Part shown: piece after piece, positions 8,853 through 20,200 of the stretch
How positions within the stretch are numbered: the stretch's first letter is position 1
Layout: each line of letters begins with the position of its first letter
Notes under the pieces: model-generated
Told to the model about the DNA's origin: nothing
Database searches by the model: none
Seen by the model: only the letters and a program-made list of their open reading frames with translations
Origin: Sulfuricella sp. T08
GTDB taxonomy: Bacteria > Pseudomonadota > Gammaproteobacteria > Burkholderiales > Sulfuricellaceae
NCBI RefSeq assembly: GCF_000971475.1
Contig: NZ_DF967522.1
Span: forward strand, 1 to 64,000
Direction of reading: 5' to 3'
Length of the DNA: 64,000 nucleotides
Made by a program: the position numbers and the translations under genes

Positions 8853-9602
8853 TCAGTCTTCGAATGTCCAGCGTAAGGATGCCAGACTTCCAGCCGGTTC
8901 GTATGGCGAAGGTTTGCCACTGGCGATTCCCGAATCGGCGCCATGTTTGAGCAGTAACTCGGCAAGCTGCGCATGGCCTTGCGCCCGTGCGATGGAAAGC
9001 GCCGTCATGCCATTGCTATTTTCCAGCGACAAATTGGGGCCATGCTTCAATATTGTTTTTACCGTGCTTACATGGTTCATGAATACGGCGTTCATTAGCG
9101 GGGTAAACTCGTTTGCATAACGCTCATCTACCCTCGCGCCCGCTTCCAGCAACAATGCCGCAATGCGCGCATAACCATTCATGGCTGCCGTCGCAAGTAC
9201 AGTAGAACCTTCATTGTTTATGTTTGGTTCGGCGCCAGACTCCAGGAGCAAACGGACGATTTCTATGGAACCAAAATTCACGGCAAAAATAAGGGGCCGG
9301 AAATTGCCTTCGTCTTTGGCATTGGCGTTTGCGCCTTCTTTGAGGAGTTTCTCTACAGAAGCGAAGTCATTGCGCGCGGCGGCAGCCAATAATTCCCTGT
9401 CTGAACCATACGCAAATACCTGCAGATCGGTCTGCAATACCCCTACCTGCGAAAATGCTGAGGGTTTGTACGGATAAGTGACTTGCTTTTCTTGAGCAAG
9501 CTTTTCCCAGGGGTTGGGATCGAAATCATCTGCACTGGCCAATGCAGCCAGGCTGCTGCAAGCAATCGTCGCCACGATCGTTATGCGCTTAGAATTTCGC
9601 AT
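8853..9602 (-). CDS. Exported ankyrin-repeat protein
   Basis: This 249-residue protein has a signal peptide (ending near LASA-DD, residue 24) and about five ankyrin repeats between residues 70 and 235, such as FRPLIFAVNFGSIEIVRLLL and GMTALSIARAQGHAQLAELL. Ankyrin repeats bind other proteins, so it is probably a periplasmic adaptor. Its start overlaps the 3' end of the porin gene by 14 bases, which argues for translational coupling. The partner is unknown; neighbours in the operon (porin, coiled-coil protein, TonB) are the obvious candidates. Confidence 0.85.
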   Translation of the reverse strand: MRNSKRITIVATIACSSLAALASADDFDPNPWEKLAQEKQVTYPYKPSAFSQVGVLQTDLQVFAYGSDRELLAAAARNDFASVEKLLKEGANANAKDEGNFRPLIFAVNFGSIEIVRLLLESGAEPNINNEGSTVLATAAMNGYARIAALLLEAGARVDERYANEFTPLMNAVFMNHVSTVKTILKHGPNLSLENSNGMTALSIARAQGHAQLAELLLKHGADSGIASGKPSPYEPAGSLASLRWTFED

Positions 9603-11154
9603 TCAAGTCCACATGCAGCACGTCGATCCCGAATTTCGGGCCATCGATCGAATCCGCGCTCATCCATTTCATCGACAGCCATGTATTGTGATCTATGCCG
9701 TAACTCCCACCAAGATAGTAGCCCTTGGCATCGGTGCCGCCGAGATGGAAGTCGGAATCCGTGAAGGCATCCAGTACCGCATCGCGTTCCAGATAGCGAT
9801 AACCGGCAAACGCTTGCCATTCTCCGCGATTCTGTACCTTGGGCCGACCGAATGCCGCTTGCAACTGATAGCCGACATTCTTCTTTTTGTCATACAAAAT
9901 ACCGGTGCGCGCCAACATTTCAGTCTCATCGTAGCCGATGTTGCGCACATAATCCCCGGTGAGCAATACATGCATCGGATCGAAATTCGCCAGATCGAGT
10001 TGCGCCGTCAGATTCAACTCGCGGAATTTGGATGCCAGCTTATAAACACCTGAATATCCGTCCAGAAAAATCGAATTACCCTTTTGCCGAAACTGGGGAG
10101 CAGTGGCCGCGTAGTAAAAAACAGCAGGATCCGTCTCGAGAATGCCCTCTACATGTTTGTAATCGTATAACGCTAAACCGAATCGGGCCTTGGAGCCATT
10201 TTGCGCGGCCAAATCCAAACCGGCCTGTGCGCCATAAAGCCATTTGTTCTTGGCCTTGTTGACCGTGCTCGGTGCAATATCCTGGAGCGGAAATGCGCCA
10301 GCAGTCAGATAGACCGAGCCCCGTTCGTTGAAACGATAAGTGCCGTTTGCGGCCACACCCTCAAAGTTGATGTCTGGATCCCACACCAGATCGGTGCTAA
10401 ACCAGGGATTGGGGATTTTTCCGCCGATAAAGGAGAGACCGAATGTCTTGTAGGGTCCCTGAGCTTGCTGCGGCTCCAATGGTTCAACCTTCAAGTAAGC
10501 CTGGTCCACCAGAAACGAATATTTATTTGCCGAGTTGCCCAGCGTCTGATTGGTGGAAACCGGGTCAGTCGTATTGCCGGTCGCCAAGCGTAATCCACCA
10601 GAAACCATGTCGGATATTTTCGCGGCCAAACCCAATCGCGCGCGAACCCGCAAGCGATCCCGGTTTTCCGTCGTGGGCGCATCTGACGATAATCCATAAT
10701 AGGCATCGACAACCGGGGCAATCACATTGCTCTTGGAAAACTGCTCCGTCTGAGAACGCAGCCGGATATCTCCATCCAGTTTGATGCGTTCGACCCATTC
10801 CGGCACGGCATTCACGTCGCCCCAACGTTCGGTCTTTGCTTGTGCGACCACTTCCTGCTTGATCTGCTCGCGAATTTCGCGCTTTACCGTTTCCGGCACA
10901 TAAGGAACACGTACAATTTTTTCATCGGCAGCCTGTTTCGCTGCCACTTTCTGACGCGCGCCATCTTCAGCTTGCTTGATCAGTCCCTGAGCCGCCTCTT
11001 GGGAAAGCACCCCATTTTTCACCAAAGCGTTGATCAAATTAATAGTGGTCTGACGCACTATTTCCAGATCCTCTCGCTCACTTCCCCACGCCGGGCCGCC
11101 AGTCAAAACCAGCGTCGCCAGCAGCACGAATGCCCCACGTGCATGTCGATTCAT
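9589..11154 (-). CDS. Putative outer-membrane porin (Porin_5-like)
   Basis: A 521-residue outer-membrane protein with a signal peptide (about 1-24), a charged helical periplasmic segment (about 25-110, rich in K, E and Q) and a long region of alternating beta strands ending in a C-terminal phenylalanine, as expected of a barrel recognised by BamA. The helical N-terminal part is reminiscent of porins that touch the periplasmic wall. It lies downstream of exbB-exbD-tonB and upstream of the ankyrin gene in a tight series. No TonB box or plug domain is evident, so it is not a classical TonB-dependent receptor. The substrate is unknown. Confidence 0.8.
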   Translation of the reverse strand: MNRHARGAFVLLATLVLTGGPAWGSEREDLEIVRQTTINLINALVKNGVLSQEAAQGLIKQAEDGARQKVAAKQAADEKIVRVPYVPETVKREIREQIKQEVVAQAKTERWGDVNAVPEWVERIKLDGDIRLRSQTEQFSKSNVIAPVVDAYYGLSSDAPTTENRDRLRVRARLGLAAKISDMVSGGLRLATGNTTDPVSTNQTLGNSANKYSFLVDQAYLKVEPLEPQQAQGPYKTFGLSFIGGKIPNPWFSTDLVWDPDINFEGVAANGTYRFNERGSVYLTAGAFPLQDIAPSTVNKAKNKWLYGAQAGLDLAAQNGSKARFGLALYDYKHVEGILETDPAVFYYAATAPQFRQKGNSIFLDGYSGVYKLASKFRELNLTAQLDLANFDPMHVLLTGDYVRNIGYDETEMLARTGILYDKKKNVGYQLQAAFGRPKVQNRGEWQAFAGYRYLERDAVLDAFTDSDFHLGGTDAKGYYLGGSYGIDHNTWLSMKWMSADSIDGPKFGIDVLHVDLNAKF

Positions 11155-11196
11155 AACATTCCTTTTGCAATTAATGACGGCACTTCTGCCGTCGGA

Positions 11197-11826
11197 TCAG
11201 CCGCGCGGCCGGAAGCGGTACCAAATCGGCTGTTCGATGCCATCAGGTGATTCCTGCACCGTCAACTCCAACAACTGTTCCCTCAACCCTTGCTCGGAGT
11301 TCGCGGGCACGGCGCCCTTATCCCATTCCACCCGTTCAACGCGCCCGTTGCTCCCGACCCAAATACGCACCGTGATGCGTTTGGTCTTCAATTCATCCAG
11401 CAGCTTGGCGTCGCGATTGAGCGCCTGCTCGATACGCGCGCCGAGCAAACCTGCGTACCATCGAGCGCGGCTGCCGCCCCCGCCGATACGGCCACTTCCA
11501 CTCCCTTTAGCCAAGCCGAACCCATCATTGCCCGGTCCCAGAGTCGATCCCATATCGGGCGGAGGTTCATTGTTGGCTTCAGGCACCGGCTGATCGAGCA
11601 CCACCTCTTCCTTGATTTCCTGCTTTACCGGCTCGGGCGGCTTGACCTCTGGCGGCTTCGGCTCGGGCGGTTTCACCAGGGAGATGATCTGAACTTTGTG
11701 TTTTGTCGGCTTATCCGCGCTATCGATAAAACCCTTGATCATGTAAACCAATGCCGTCATGACCAACAACAACACCACGCCAACGACCAGCTTCGGCAAG
11801 TGCACCCGCCACCCCTGTTTACTCAC
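11197..11826 (-). CDS. TonB-like energy transducer
   Basis: A 209-residue protein with one N-terminal membrane helix (about 12-32), a proline/glutamate/lysine-rich spacer (KPPEPKPPEVKPPEP) and a C-terminal domain of the TonB/TolA type (ITVRIWVGSNGRVERVEWDKG). It would carry proton-motive energy from ExbB/ExbD to an outer-membrane partner. The start codon is GTG with GGGG upstream. It sits 13 bases after exbD. The Gly-Ser-Arg-rich linker before the C-terminal domain is unusual. Confidence 0.88.
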   Translation of the reverse strand: MSKQGWRVHLPKLVVGVVLLLVMTALVYMIKGFIDSADKPTKHKVQIISLVKPPEPKPPEVKPPEPVKQEIKEEVVLDQPVPEANNEPPPDMGSTLGPGNDGFGLAKGSGSGRIGGGGSRARWYAGLLGARIEQALNRDAKLLDELKTKRITVRIWVGSNGRVERVEWDKGAVPANSEQGLREQLLELTVQESPDGIEQPIWYRFRPRG

Positions 11827-11839
11827 TTAATACCCCACA

Positions 11840-12244
11840 TCACTTGGCAGGCTTCTGCGTCACCAGTCCAAGCTGGGTAATATCCAGGCGCCCGCATAAA
11901 TCCATAACCTCAACCACTTTTCCGTACTGAATTGTGGTATCGCCTTTGATCACCACCGGTAAGTCCGGCGTAATCGCCTTGAATGAACGCAGGCGCGATT
12001 CCAGCTCCGCAATCGTCACCGGGTAAGTATCGAGATAAACCTGGCCATTGGCATCGATGGTGACCGCCTTGGTCTTCGGCTTGGCCAGGCTCGGTGTCGT
12101 GCTCGCCTTGGGCAGATTGACTTTGATGCCCTGTACCGTAGCGGTGGTCATGATGATAAAAATCACCAGCAGCACATACGCCAAATCCAGCATCGGCGTA
12201 ATGTTGATGTCGTCATACGGTTCGTTTCCCTCGCGCAAATCCAT
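11840..12244 (-). CDS. exbD: ExbD/TolR-family biopolymer transport protein
   Basis: This 134-residue protein has a short cytoplasmic N-terminus, one membrane helix (about 18-40) containing the conserved aspartate region (ITPMLDLAYVLLVIFIIMT) and a periplasmic domain with typical VDANGQVYLD-like and VVIKGDTTIQYGKV strands. Together with the ExbB homologue it should form the proton-driven stator of a Ton/Tol-type motor. An AGGA Shine-Dalgarno sequence overlaps the stop of the upstream gene, only 9 bases away. Confidence 0.93.
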   Translation of the reverse strand: MDLREGNEPYDDINITPMLDLAYVLLVIFIIMTTATVQGIKVNLPKASTTPSLAKPKTKAVTIDANGQVYLDTYPVTIAELESRLRSFKAITPDLPVVIKGDTTIQYGKVVEVMDLCGRLDITQLGLVTQKPAK

Positions 12245-12253
12245 GGTCTATTC

Positions 12254-14029
12254 CTAAGGGGCGTAAGCTTCGGCAAAGCGACCGATCAACTCATCCACAA
12301 ACACCTGCATGTCGGCGGTAATGGTCTTGATGCGGCTGCCCAGATAGTTGTAACCGAACAGCGCAGGGATCGCGACCGCCAGGCCGGCCACCGTCGCCAC
12401 CAGTGCCGCAGCGATACCCGGCGCGATGGCGGCGACGTTAACATCACCGGTAGCCGCAATAGCGGCAAAGGTAATCATCACCCCCACCACGGTGCCGAGC
12501 AGCCCCAGGAACGGGCCTCCGGAAATCGCGATGGTCAGCAGCACCATCAAATTATTGAGCTTCTGGTTCTCGCGCACCAAGGTGCCGTCGAGAGCCGCCT
12601 TGATGGCGCTAACCGCTTGCGGCGTTAGCGTCTTGTCGCTGCTGGTGATGGAGTGGCGATGCTTCACCTCTTGCACGCCAGTATGGTAGATGTGATACAG
12701 CGAAGCATTTTGATAATGATCATGCTTGCCGAGCAGCGCCAGCATCAGCGCCGAATCCTTGATGTCGGCATCGTCCGCCGTATCTTCCGCATCCAGCTTA
12801 GCCGTATCGCTTACCTTGAGCTTGTGGAAAGCCTCCAGGAATTCCGTGTTGGCCTTGTAGGTCTTATTGATTACCAGCGCCTTGGTTACCATCACCATCC
12901 AGCTAATTACCGCCATCACCATCAGGATGCCAATCACCACCCAGCCATCCAGGGTAACGCTCTGCAGAATGACGCCGAAATACGACGAGCTACCGCTCTC
13001 TTTAGATTCGATCTCGCCCAGTGACAGCAACTTGGCCTCCGGGCCTTGACCCACTGCTGCCACCAGAATCGTATCCGCAGAACGCACGACATTGGATAAT
13101 TGCAGCTCATCCATTTCGCCTTGAAAACCGCGCCCTATAGTCACTTCACCTTGCAGCTCCGGGCTCGCCACGGGAGCGGTTGCCACCGGTTGACCATCCA
13201 CGTACAAGGTCAATTCCTTGGCGATAGTCACCGCCACGTGATGCCAGGTGCCAGGAGCGAGATTACCCGCGTGTTTGGTTTCACCGGGTGCGGTACCCCC
13301 CTCAACTTTGGCGTAGACCTGAGCGCCATCCATACCAACCACCATCGATGCCGTGCCGTCGCGCAGGGTAAGGATAGGTGCACTTTGCGCGGCTGCCGGC
13401 TTCACCCAGAACGAAATGCTTGCACCGTTAGCCGCTGTGATTTTCAACGATGGCAAGGCCGGGATCAGCAAGCTTTGCTGACCGTTGAAAGCTACTGCCG
13501 AACCGATCATCCCGCCCGGAATATGACTGCCGTCGAATTGTGATGCGTTGTTGGCATAGGCGGTCGCATCTTTAGGCGCGCCCGTAGATTCATTGAAGTG
13601 AAACAGGGCAGTCTGATTTTCGTCGAAACTGCCTTTTGGGTCACTCACCGCAGCGGCTTTCTCGTTACCGTAATACATCCAGACATGCCGCTCCTTGGTG
13701 CCCGGCTGCAACTTGGGCAACTGCACCCATACCATCGCGATCTGCGCCGTGCTGTCGAATTTTTCAATGTGGAATTTCAGCGGGGTCTTGTCGTCTTCCG
13801 CCAGAAAGCGCAAGTCAGAGCCATCCAGATTAGCTTCATCGAATGCGAAATTACCCGTATGCAGTCGAACCAACACCACGGGCAAGGCAAGTTCCTGCTT
13901 CAGAGGCAAACCTGTAGACGTGGTATCCAGCGTGATTTTTCTTCTGGCAGTCCAATCCCCGTTCCACCACGCATGGGCCATTTGAGGCGCCATCATCAAC
14001 ATAAAAAGTGCGAATAATATTTTTTTCAC
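12254..14029 (-). CDS. ExbB/TolQ-type proton channel fused to DUF2341 and LamG-like domains
   Basis: A 591-residue fusion protein. A signal peptide (about 1-20) is followed by a DUF2341-like domain (WWNGDWTARRKITLD onward; about 20-145), a LamG/concanavalin-like beta domain (about 150-325; FHFNESTGAPKDA, WHHVAVTI, LYVDGQPV), a membrane helix near 355-380 and a MotA/TolQ/ExbB channel domain (about 390-590; GGPFLGLLGTVVGVM). The large extracytoplasmic part could bind a polysaccharide or protein ligand and couple it to the motor. The start is GTG. It is the first gene after the adhesin (208-base gap) and heads exbD and tonB. Confidence 0.9.
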   Translation of the reverse strand: MKKILFALFMLMMAPQMAHAWWNGDWTARRKITLDTTSTGLPLKQELALPVVLVRLHTGNFAFDEANLDGSDLRFLAEDDKTPLKFHIEKFDSTAQIAMVWVQLPKLQPGTKERHVWMYYGNEKAAAVSDPKGSFDENQTALFHFNESTGAPKDATAYANNASQFDGSHIPGGMIGSAVAFNGQQSLLIPALPSLKITAANGASISFWVKPAAAQSAPILTLRDGTASMVVGMDGAQVYAKVEGGTAPGETKHAGNLAPGTWHHVAVTIAKELTLYVDGQPVATAPVASPELQGEVTIGRGFQGEMDELQLSNVVRSADTILVAAVGQGPEAKLLSLGEIESKESGSSSYFGVILQSVTLDGWVVIGILMVMAVISWMVMVTKALVINKTYKANTEFLEAFHKLKVSDTAKLDAEDTADDADIKDSALMLALLGKHDHYQNASLYHIYHTGVQEVKHRHSITSSDKTLTPQAVSAIKAALDGTLVRENQKLNNLMVLLTIAISGGPFLGLLGTVVGVMITFAAIAATGDVNVAAIAPGIAAALVATVAGLAVAIPALFGYNYLGSRIKTITADMQVFVDELIGRFAEAYAP

Positions 14030-14237
14030 TTTAAGGCATCGCTCTCAAAAAATAGTAATTTTTTCATACCCATGTTACAGAACGGTGACAATGACTCGTC
14101 ACGCCCATATCAAAAGCTTTAGGATAATTAATTGGGTTTGAAATATTGGCAAAATGACAGGGATGCGACTCATGCAGCACACTCAATCAATAACACATGA
14201 GACGCACCCAACAATTCAGATATGATTCAGATAGCCC

Positions 14238-17200
14238 TTACTCGATTAACTGGCCGGCCGGCCCAAAACCCGCCACTTCAACACTGATAAAGGACGGCCG
14301 GAAGCCGGCGAGCTTGTCGCGCATTTCTTGCGCCGCCTTGTCTTTGTTTCCGGCGGCAGAACTCAATGCATTGGTTTGCGAATTCGTTGCATTGGATGCA
14401 TCGTTCAAACCGCTCACACCGGCCAGGCCGCTGCCCAATCCGCTCGACACCACCGGCACGCCGGTGGCGGTTCCCCCTACCTGGATATTGTCCGCGCCTA
14501 TCACGCGCTGCGCCGCGATGGTCAAGTTACCGGCAGCGCGTATACCTGCGTCGCCTGCGCTTACAGCCCCATTCGGTGCAATCAGGTAGGCGTTGCCTGA
14601 CGCCGCTCCCTTGATCGTATCGAGCACCCCAATGCCGCTACCCGAAATCGACCCGCTCAGATCGAAAGCGACCTTGCCGGCTTTAACGACCTGCCTCGGC
14701 GCCGGCGCGGCATGGGCGGTCTTGGCACCCTTGCCGGCATCAATATTGCCTTGGTCGGCCCACAACACCAGATCGCCGCCGCCCATAGTGAAGATGCGGG
14801 ATTGATTGACCTGGATATCATTGCTCACATAAGCACGGACATCCCCACTGCCGACGGCCACAATGCCCAGTTCCGACGCGGTCTTACCTTCAGCCGCACT
14901 GGCCAGGCCAGCGTTGATCAAGCCGCCAGGCGCCAGTAGTTCGATATCCCCGCCATGTTCAGTCTTGATCTGGCTGAAGAATAAGTTGATGTCCCCAGCA
15001 TAATTCGCCGCTTGCCCCCCAACGGTTGCTGGGAACAACAGCGAAGTTGCTTTCACCCCGCGCTCGGCACTGCCGGTTTTTGCCCACTCGACGCCCGATT
15101 CGCGTAATTCGCTAAAGAACAGGCGCTGCACTTGCACCTGCTGCGGCTGCGCATTGAAAGCGGCCATCAGGTCGTTCGCGCGCTGGGTCACTTGGCGCGC
15201 ATAAGTGGTATCGACCTCTTGATCCAGCTCGGCATTGCTCAGCGGGCTCCCGTTCTTCTCGGCATCGTATTTGAGTCCGGCGCGCACTTCGCTGCGGGCC
15301 TGAGATTTTTGATAAGCTACGAAGCTCTGCATGGCCGGAGTAGCCGGATCAAGATATGCGCCCTTGAAAGCGGCGTAATCCGGCTGACGCGCCACACCAT
15401 CGGCTCCCGCGCCCATCCCCGCCAGCACGGCGACCGATGCACCATTACCGGACAAATAGCCGTTGTATTGATTACCGACCGATACAATGCCGTTCGAAGT
15501 ACCCAGATCGATATTGCGCCCGGCGATCACCTCAAGCTGTCCCGGCCCGCTCACTTCGATCGCGTTGGAGTTTGCAATTATCGCACCGGTCTGAGGATCA
15601 CGAACTGTCGGATTGTAGATATCGCGCCCCGCCACCACACTGCTCGTATCTGTATCACGCAGATTCTGAAATGTCACGCCGAGATTATTGATATCCCGCC
15701 CTGCCTGGACGATGGCGGGTTTCGCGAAAGTCAGCACACGGGTGGTATGATTGCTGGAGGCAATATCTCCTTCCTGTGCATACACACGCGATATCACTGG
15801 GTCGTTCAGATGCAGCAGACCAGGATCATGACCTGCGATATCCTTTGCGGCATCAGTAAATGTCGCAAAAAGCTCGGGTATCGCACTTCCTGAAGGCGCA
15901 ACGATGGATGGGATTTTGGCGATAGTATAGTCCGACATCGTTAAAGCGCCAGTGCTTGTAATTTTGATGTTCTTGCCAGCCAGCAAGTCCACATTGCCCG
16001 TTGCATTTGGGAAGAGCCTTACATTTCCGACCTCGATACTGCCTTGCGGTGCCTGAGCCGACAGGCGAGCAGGTGCGCCGGGTACGTCAAGAATTACGTT
16101 GCCGGCAAGAGAGCTTGCATTAAGGGCGGCAGCATCGCTGTAACTGTTGAAGTTAACAGAGGTACCTGATTCAGTTCCCTGTATGCTATTGTTCACTGTC
16201 TGCACCTCGAGTGTGGGGTTGAATGCGCCGTTTACTGTCACATCGCGCAAGGCCGCCATACGGACATCGCCATCCATCAACGCAGTCCGGCTCTCCAGTT
16301 TGCCACCGGCGAATACCTGCCCCTGCCCCTTGGCAATGAACACCAGGCCATCGCTGATATTGCCGCCCGCGCGCTCCGTGATATCTCCGCCCCCCTGCAC
16401 AACAGGGCTGCTGCTGCCCCCTTGCAGCCTGCCATTGGTCGGTGCCGATAGCCACAAACTGGTGATGTTGCCTTGCGCCTCGACGGAAATGCTGCCGCCG
16501 CCCAGCGTCGCTACGCCCTGATGGAATAAATCAAAGCGTGGCCACCAGGTGGTATTGGGGTCAGTGCCCGCTGTATAGGAACGGTATAACCACTGATTTA
16601 CGCTATCTGTTGCCACGTATTGGCCACTGACGTTTCTTCCCGCGTAGAGCCTGATGTCGCCGCCACCAGTAGTATAATTCGCTATCTGATTGCGGTTCGG
16701 GAGGATAAACGAGGACAGCGCAGGCCCATTCCGCCCGGCGGTGTATAACACCCCTGCGCTGGTTGCTGAGCCGGTAATGCTGCCGAAACTGATGTCCTGG
16801 CCCGCGGCCACGTCGATAAAACCGCTGCCGGTACGAACGGTCTGTCCCTCATTGATCTTGACCGTGCCACTACCCTGGGTCAATGCAAGCGGCGCGGCGC
16901 GGCTGAAATCACTGCCGGCGGCGATACGATAAGACCAGCTATTGGCCTGACTGGTGTCGAACGTCCAAGGCAGGTAGCCTGCCCGCGGGTTCGTAATATT
17001 CATGAAGCCGTCGCTGAGAGAATTCATGAAGTTGATATCACCTTTGGCGTGGAAAGTCAGGACGCCAGCTTCTTTATTACTGCCGAAACGCAACTCCTGT
17101 TGGATTTTCTTGAGAGGGACGCCTGTAAATGTATTCACCGAATCGAAATTCCAGGCGCTCGTAAGATTGATATCGCCGCCTGTATTGACGATCTCGACGC

Positions 17201-20200
17201 CAGGTACAACACGGAAAATCGACACCGGCTTGACCAGGCCGTTGTAGAAAGTGGTCACGTCCGCTTTTATGGAACTGATTAGCGCGCTGTCGATGTTTAC
17301 CGCATTATTGGCGTCCTTGGTTGGTGTGTACTGCTTAACCGCTTCAAGATAGGTCGCGGTGTAAACAGTGCCGCCGGCATCGGTGTAATCGGCGCCGGTC
17401 ACCGCCGTCTTGAGATTGAAGTTGCCCCCGGCATCCTTCTTCACTTTCGGCGCTTTGGTGCCATCAACGCCGGTGCGCAGCCACACCTGCCCGCCTGATG
17501 CGCCCGTGCCGCCAGAAACATTGATGCTCGATCCGCCTTGCAGGTCGAGGTAGCCATCCGCTGCCGCCATCTCAACCCGGCCGCCTGCTTGCCCAGCCTC
17601 CGTTGCCTTTGCAGATAGCTGGGCGCCGGAGACCCCATCGCCCAGCAAAGTCAGGTCATTCTTCGCCGCCAGGGAAATCAAACCGCCGCGAGGATGCGAG
17701 GCATTCAGCTCGCCACCGATGCTGAGGCTGCCCTCATCGGCAGCAATTTGAATCTCGCGTGCTTTCAGGGTATCACCCGATGCGAGCTGCGTATCGCCGT
17801 TGCGTACCCGGATGCGTACCGAATCGTTGAAATTGCCCGCGCCAAGCTTGCCGGCAAGCGAGCCCAAATTGGCCAGCGCACCCACATCCAGCTCGAAACG
17901 GCCTTGATTACCGGTCGCGCCATCTGACCCTTTTGCCGAGCCGCCTTGCAAATCGCCATCCGTTACAACACTGCCGTTCGTGGCAGTAATGCGCAGCGTG
18001 CCGGCATCCGCGCCAGTGGCCGAAACATCCACCAGCGACCCGCTCGCGAGATTCACGTTATTCGCCGCAGTCAGGTTAATTTCACCGCCTGGCTGGCCCA
18101 CCGGCGCATCGAAGATCCATTTCTCGTTACCGGCGACACGCAGCTCACCGCCGCTCGCCAGCGTGACATCGCCGCCGGTCGCCTTCGTACTGATCTTACC
18201 GCCCGGCAAATCAACTAACCCGCTTATCGCGACGTCACTGCCTTCGAACGCGAGTTCCGCGCCGGGTACGCTTTGCAACAGGGCCGGCGCTTTTCCTGCC
18301 GACGCAAGTACCGTGAGCTTCCCGGCAGATTTGAACGTGGGCAACAAGTTGCCATTGGCATTTTTATATTGCTGCGTTGTCATTGTTGACGTCACACGCG
18401 GTGCATCCAGGGTCAGCGGCGCTGTGGTGGTGAGCGACCCGACGCCATCCGCCACAATTTGTTTGCTCGCCAGCAGTTTGACATCGCCGAAGCCGGATAC
18501 GGCGAGCACACCATCCCCGGTGCGCACTTCCTCGCCCGAGATGACAAAATTGCCGACACCGGCCGCGGCGATGCCATCAGTGGCTGTCGGGTTGGCCAGC
18601 ACAACCTGTTTGCCGCTCAGCTTGACCGAGTCCGCCGCATTGCTCAGGTGGCCAACCAGCCCCTGCGCTTCAAGCCGGATATTTCCATTCGATATCAAAT
18701 CCAGCGGCCCGAAAAAGTCTATCGTGTCATAGCTGCGCAGCCGCAAATCGTCGGATTTTGCCGTTAGCGCCTGGAATGCTGCCGCGTTGAATTTCAGACC
18801 GGCGGCAGCGCCCGGCACGTTGCCTACGCTCACGGCACCACTCGAAAGCGCTAACGCGGCGCCCGTGCCGAGATCAAGCGTCCCGGACAACTGCGTATCC
18901 CGGGTGGCGTCCAAGTTGAGTGAACCCGTCGCCTGCACCACCGCACCCGTTTCCTGGATCAAGTCACCCGTGGCTCCAGCCACCGCATTGCGCAACACTG
19001 TCATTTGCTGGCCACCGGACGCGCGCACCAGCGCGCCGTCGCCGGCAGAATTGGTGATATTCAGCGTCGTGCCGCGCGTTACATTCGTCCCCTGGCCGTA
19101 AACGGCGGAATCCTTTTTCAGCCGAACTTCCTGATTCGCCGCCAGGATAATTTCCGGCGCGGCCAAGGCATGCTGTGCAACGTTGGCAACGACCACATTG
19201 TCGGCAACCACGTTGACATCCACCCCATCCGCTTGCGCCGATCGCGTACCACCCAGCAACAAGCTTTCCGCGCCCATGGCGTTGAGCTTGTCCGCATCCA
19301 ACAGCAACATTCCGCTGGTATCGAATGCAGCACCACCTTCAGACACGACCGCCAGCCTGGGTGCCGCGATATCCACTTCCGCACCGCGATAGCCTGCCTC
19401 GCGTTGCGCCACCAATTTACCCAACAGGTTCAGCGACTGGTTGGCATTGAACACCACGTGCCCGGCATCGCCCGGCAATGGGTAACCCTTATCGCCGAAA
19501 TAACCCGTGGCCGTGGTCAGCCGATACTCGGATTTCGCTTTCACTACCGAATTTGGCTCGACGATGAATCCCTGGCTGCGGCTGGTTTGGGTATAGCTGC
19601 CGTCGCGATTCAAGGCGGCAAAATAACCGGATACGATGCTGCCGCCAAGTGGGCGCGGCACACTTTGATTGGGCAATATATCCATGTACTTGGCGTCCGC
19701 CAGGGTCACCAGTTGCGCGTCCGGCAGCAAGCCATAACGCGCGGGCAGCAGCGTGTAGTAATCGGACTTTAATCCCGTCACGCCGGCGAGGTACACAACG
19801 GAACCAGGTGCGGGGGTATTCACGTTCGCCGCTTTCAGCTCGGCCAAGAACTGGCTGTCGGACGGCGCGAATCCGTTGGTATAGCCCGGCAGTACCGCAT
19901 AGGTGTTGGGCGATACGCTGGCTCCCAGCGTATCTTTGGAACCACCCTGGCCGGCTATCCACTCGTATGCCTGTAGATCGCCGCCGCCGCTCACATCGAG
20001 CGTCGCACCTGACTTGAATGCGACATTCTTGCCGTCCAGGACAATCTGTTTTTCCGGCGGTGGCGTTTTACCAATGTCGCGCTTGGCATCGCCCAGGTTG
20101 TAGGTATAGTCACGCCCGGTCAATTCAGTGCTGCCGTACGGGACAGTCTGATTTTCTCCCGAGACCGAGATTTTACTGCCATCGCCCAGGACAATTTGGT

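Noticed and set aside
15132-15893. Long plus-strand reading frames opposite the giant adhesin (also 17980-18732, 19005-19772, 20763-21383 and others)
   Set aside because: They are antisense shadows of the intact TpsA gene, whose repetitive beta-helix codons keep other frames open. None has a recognisable domain or ribosome binding site.
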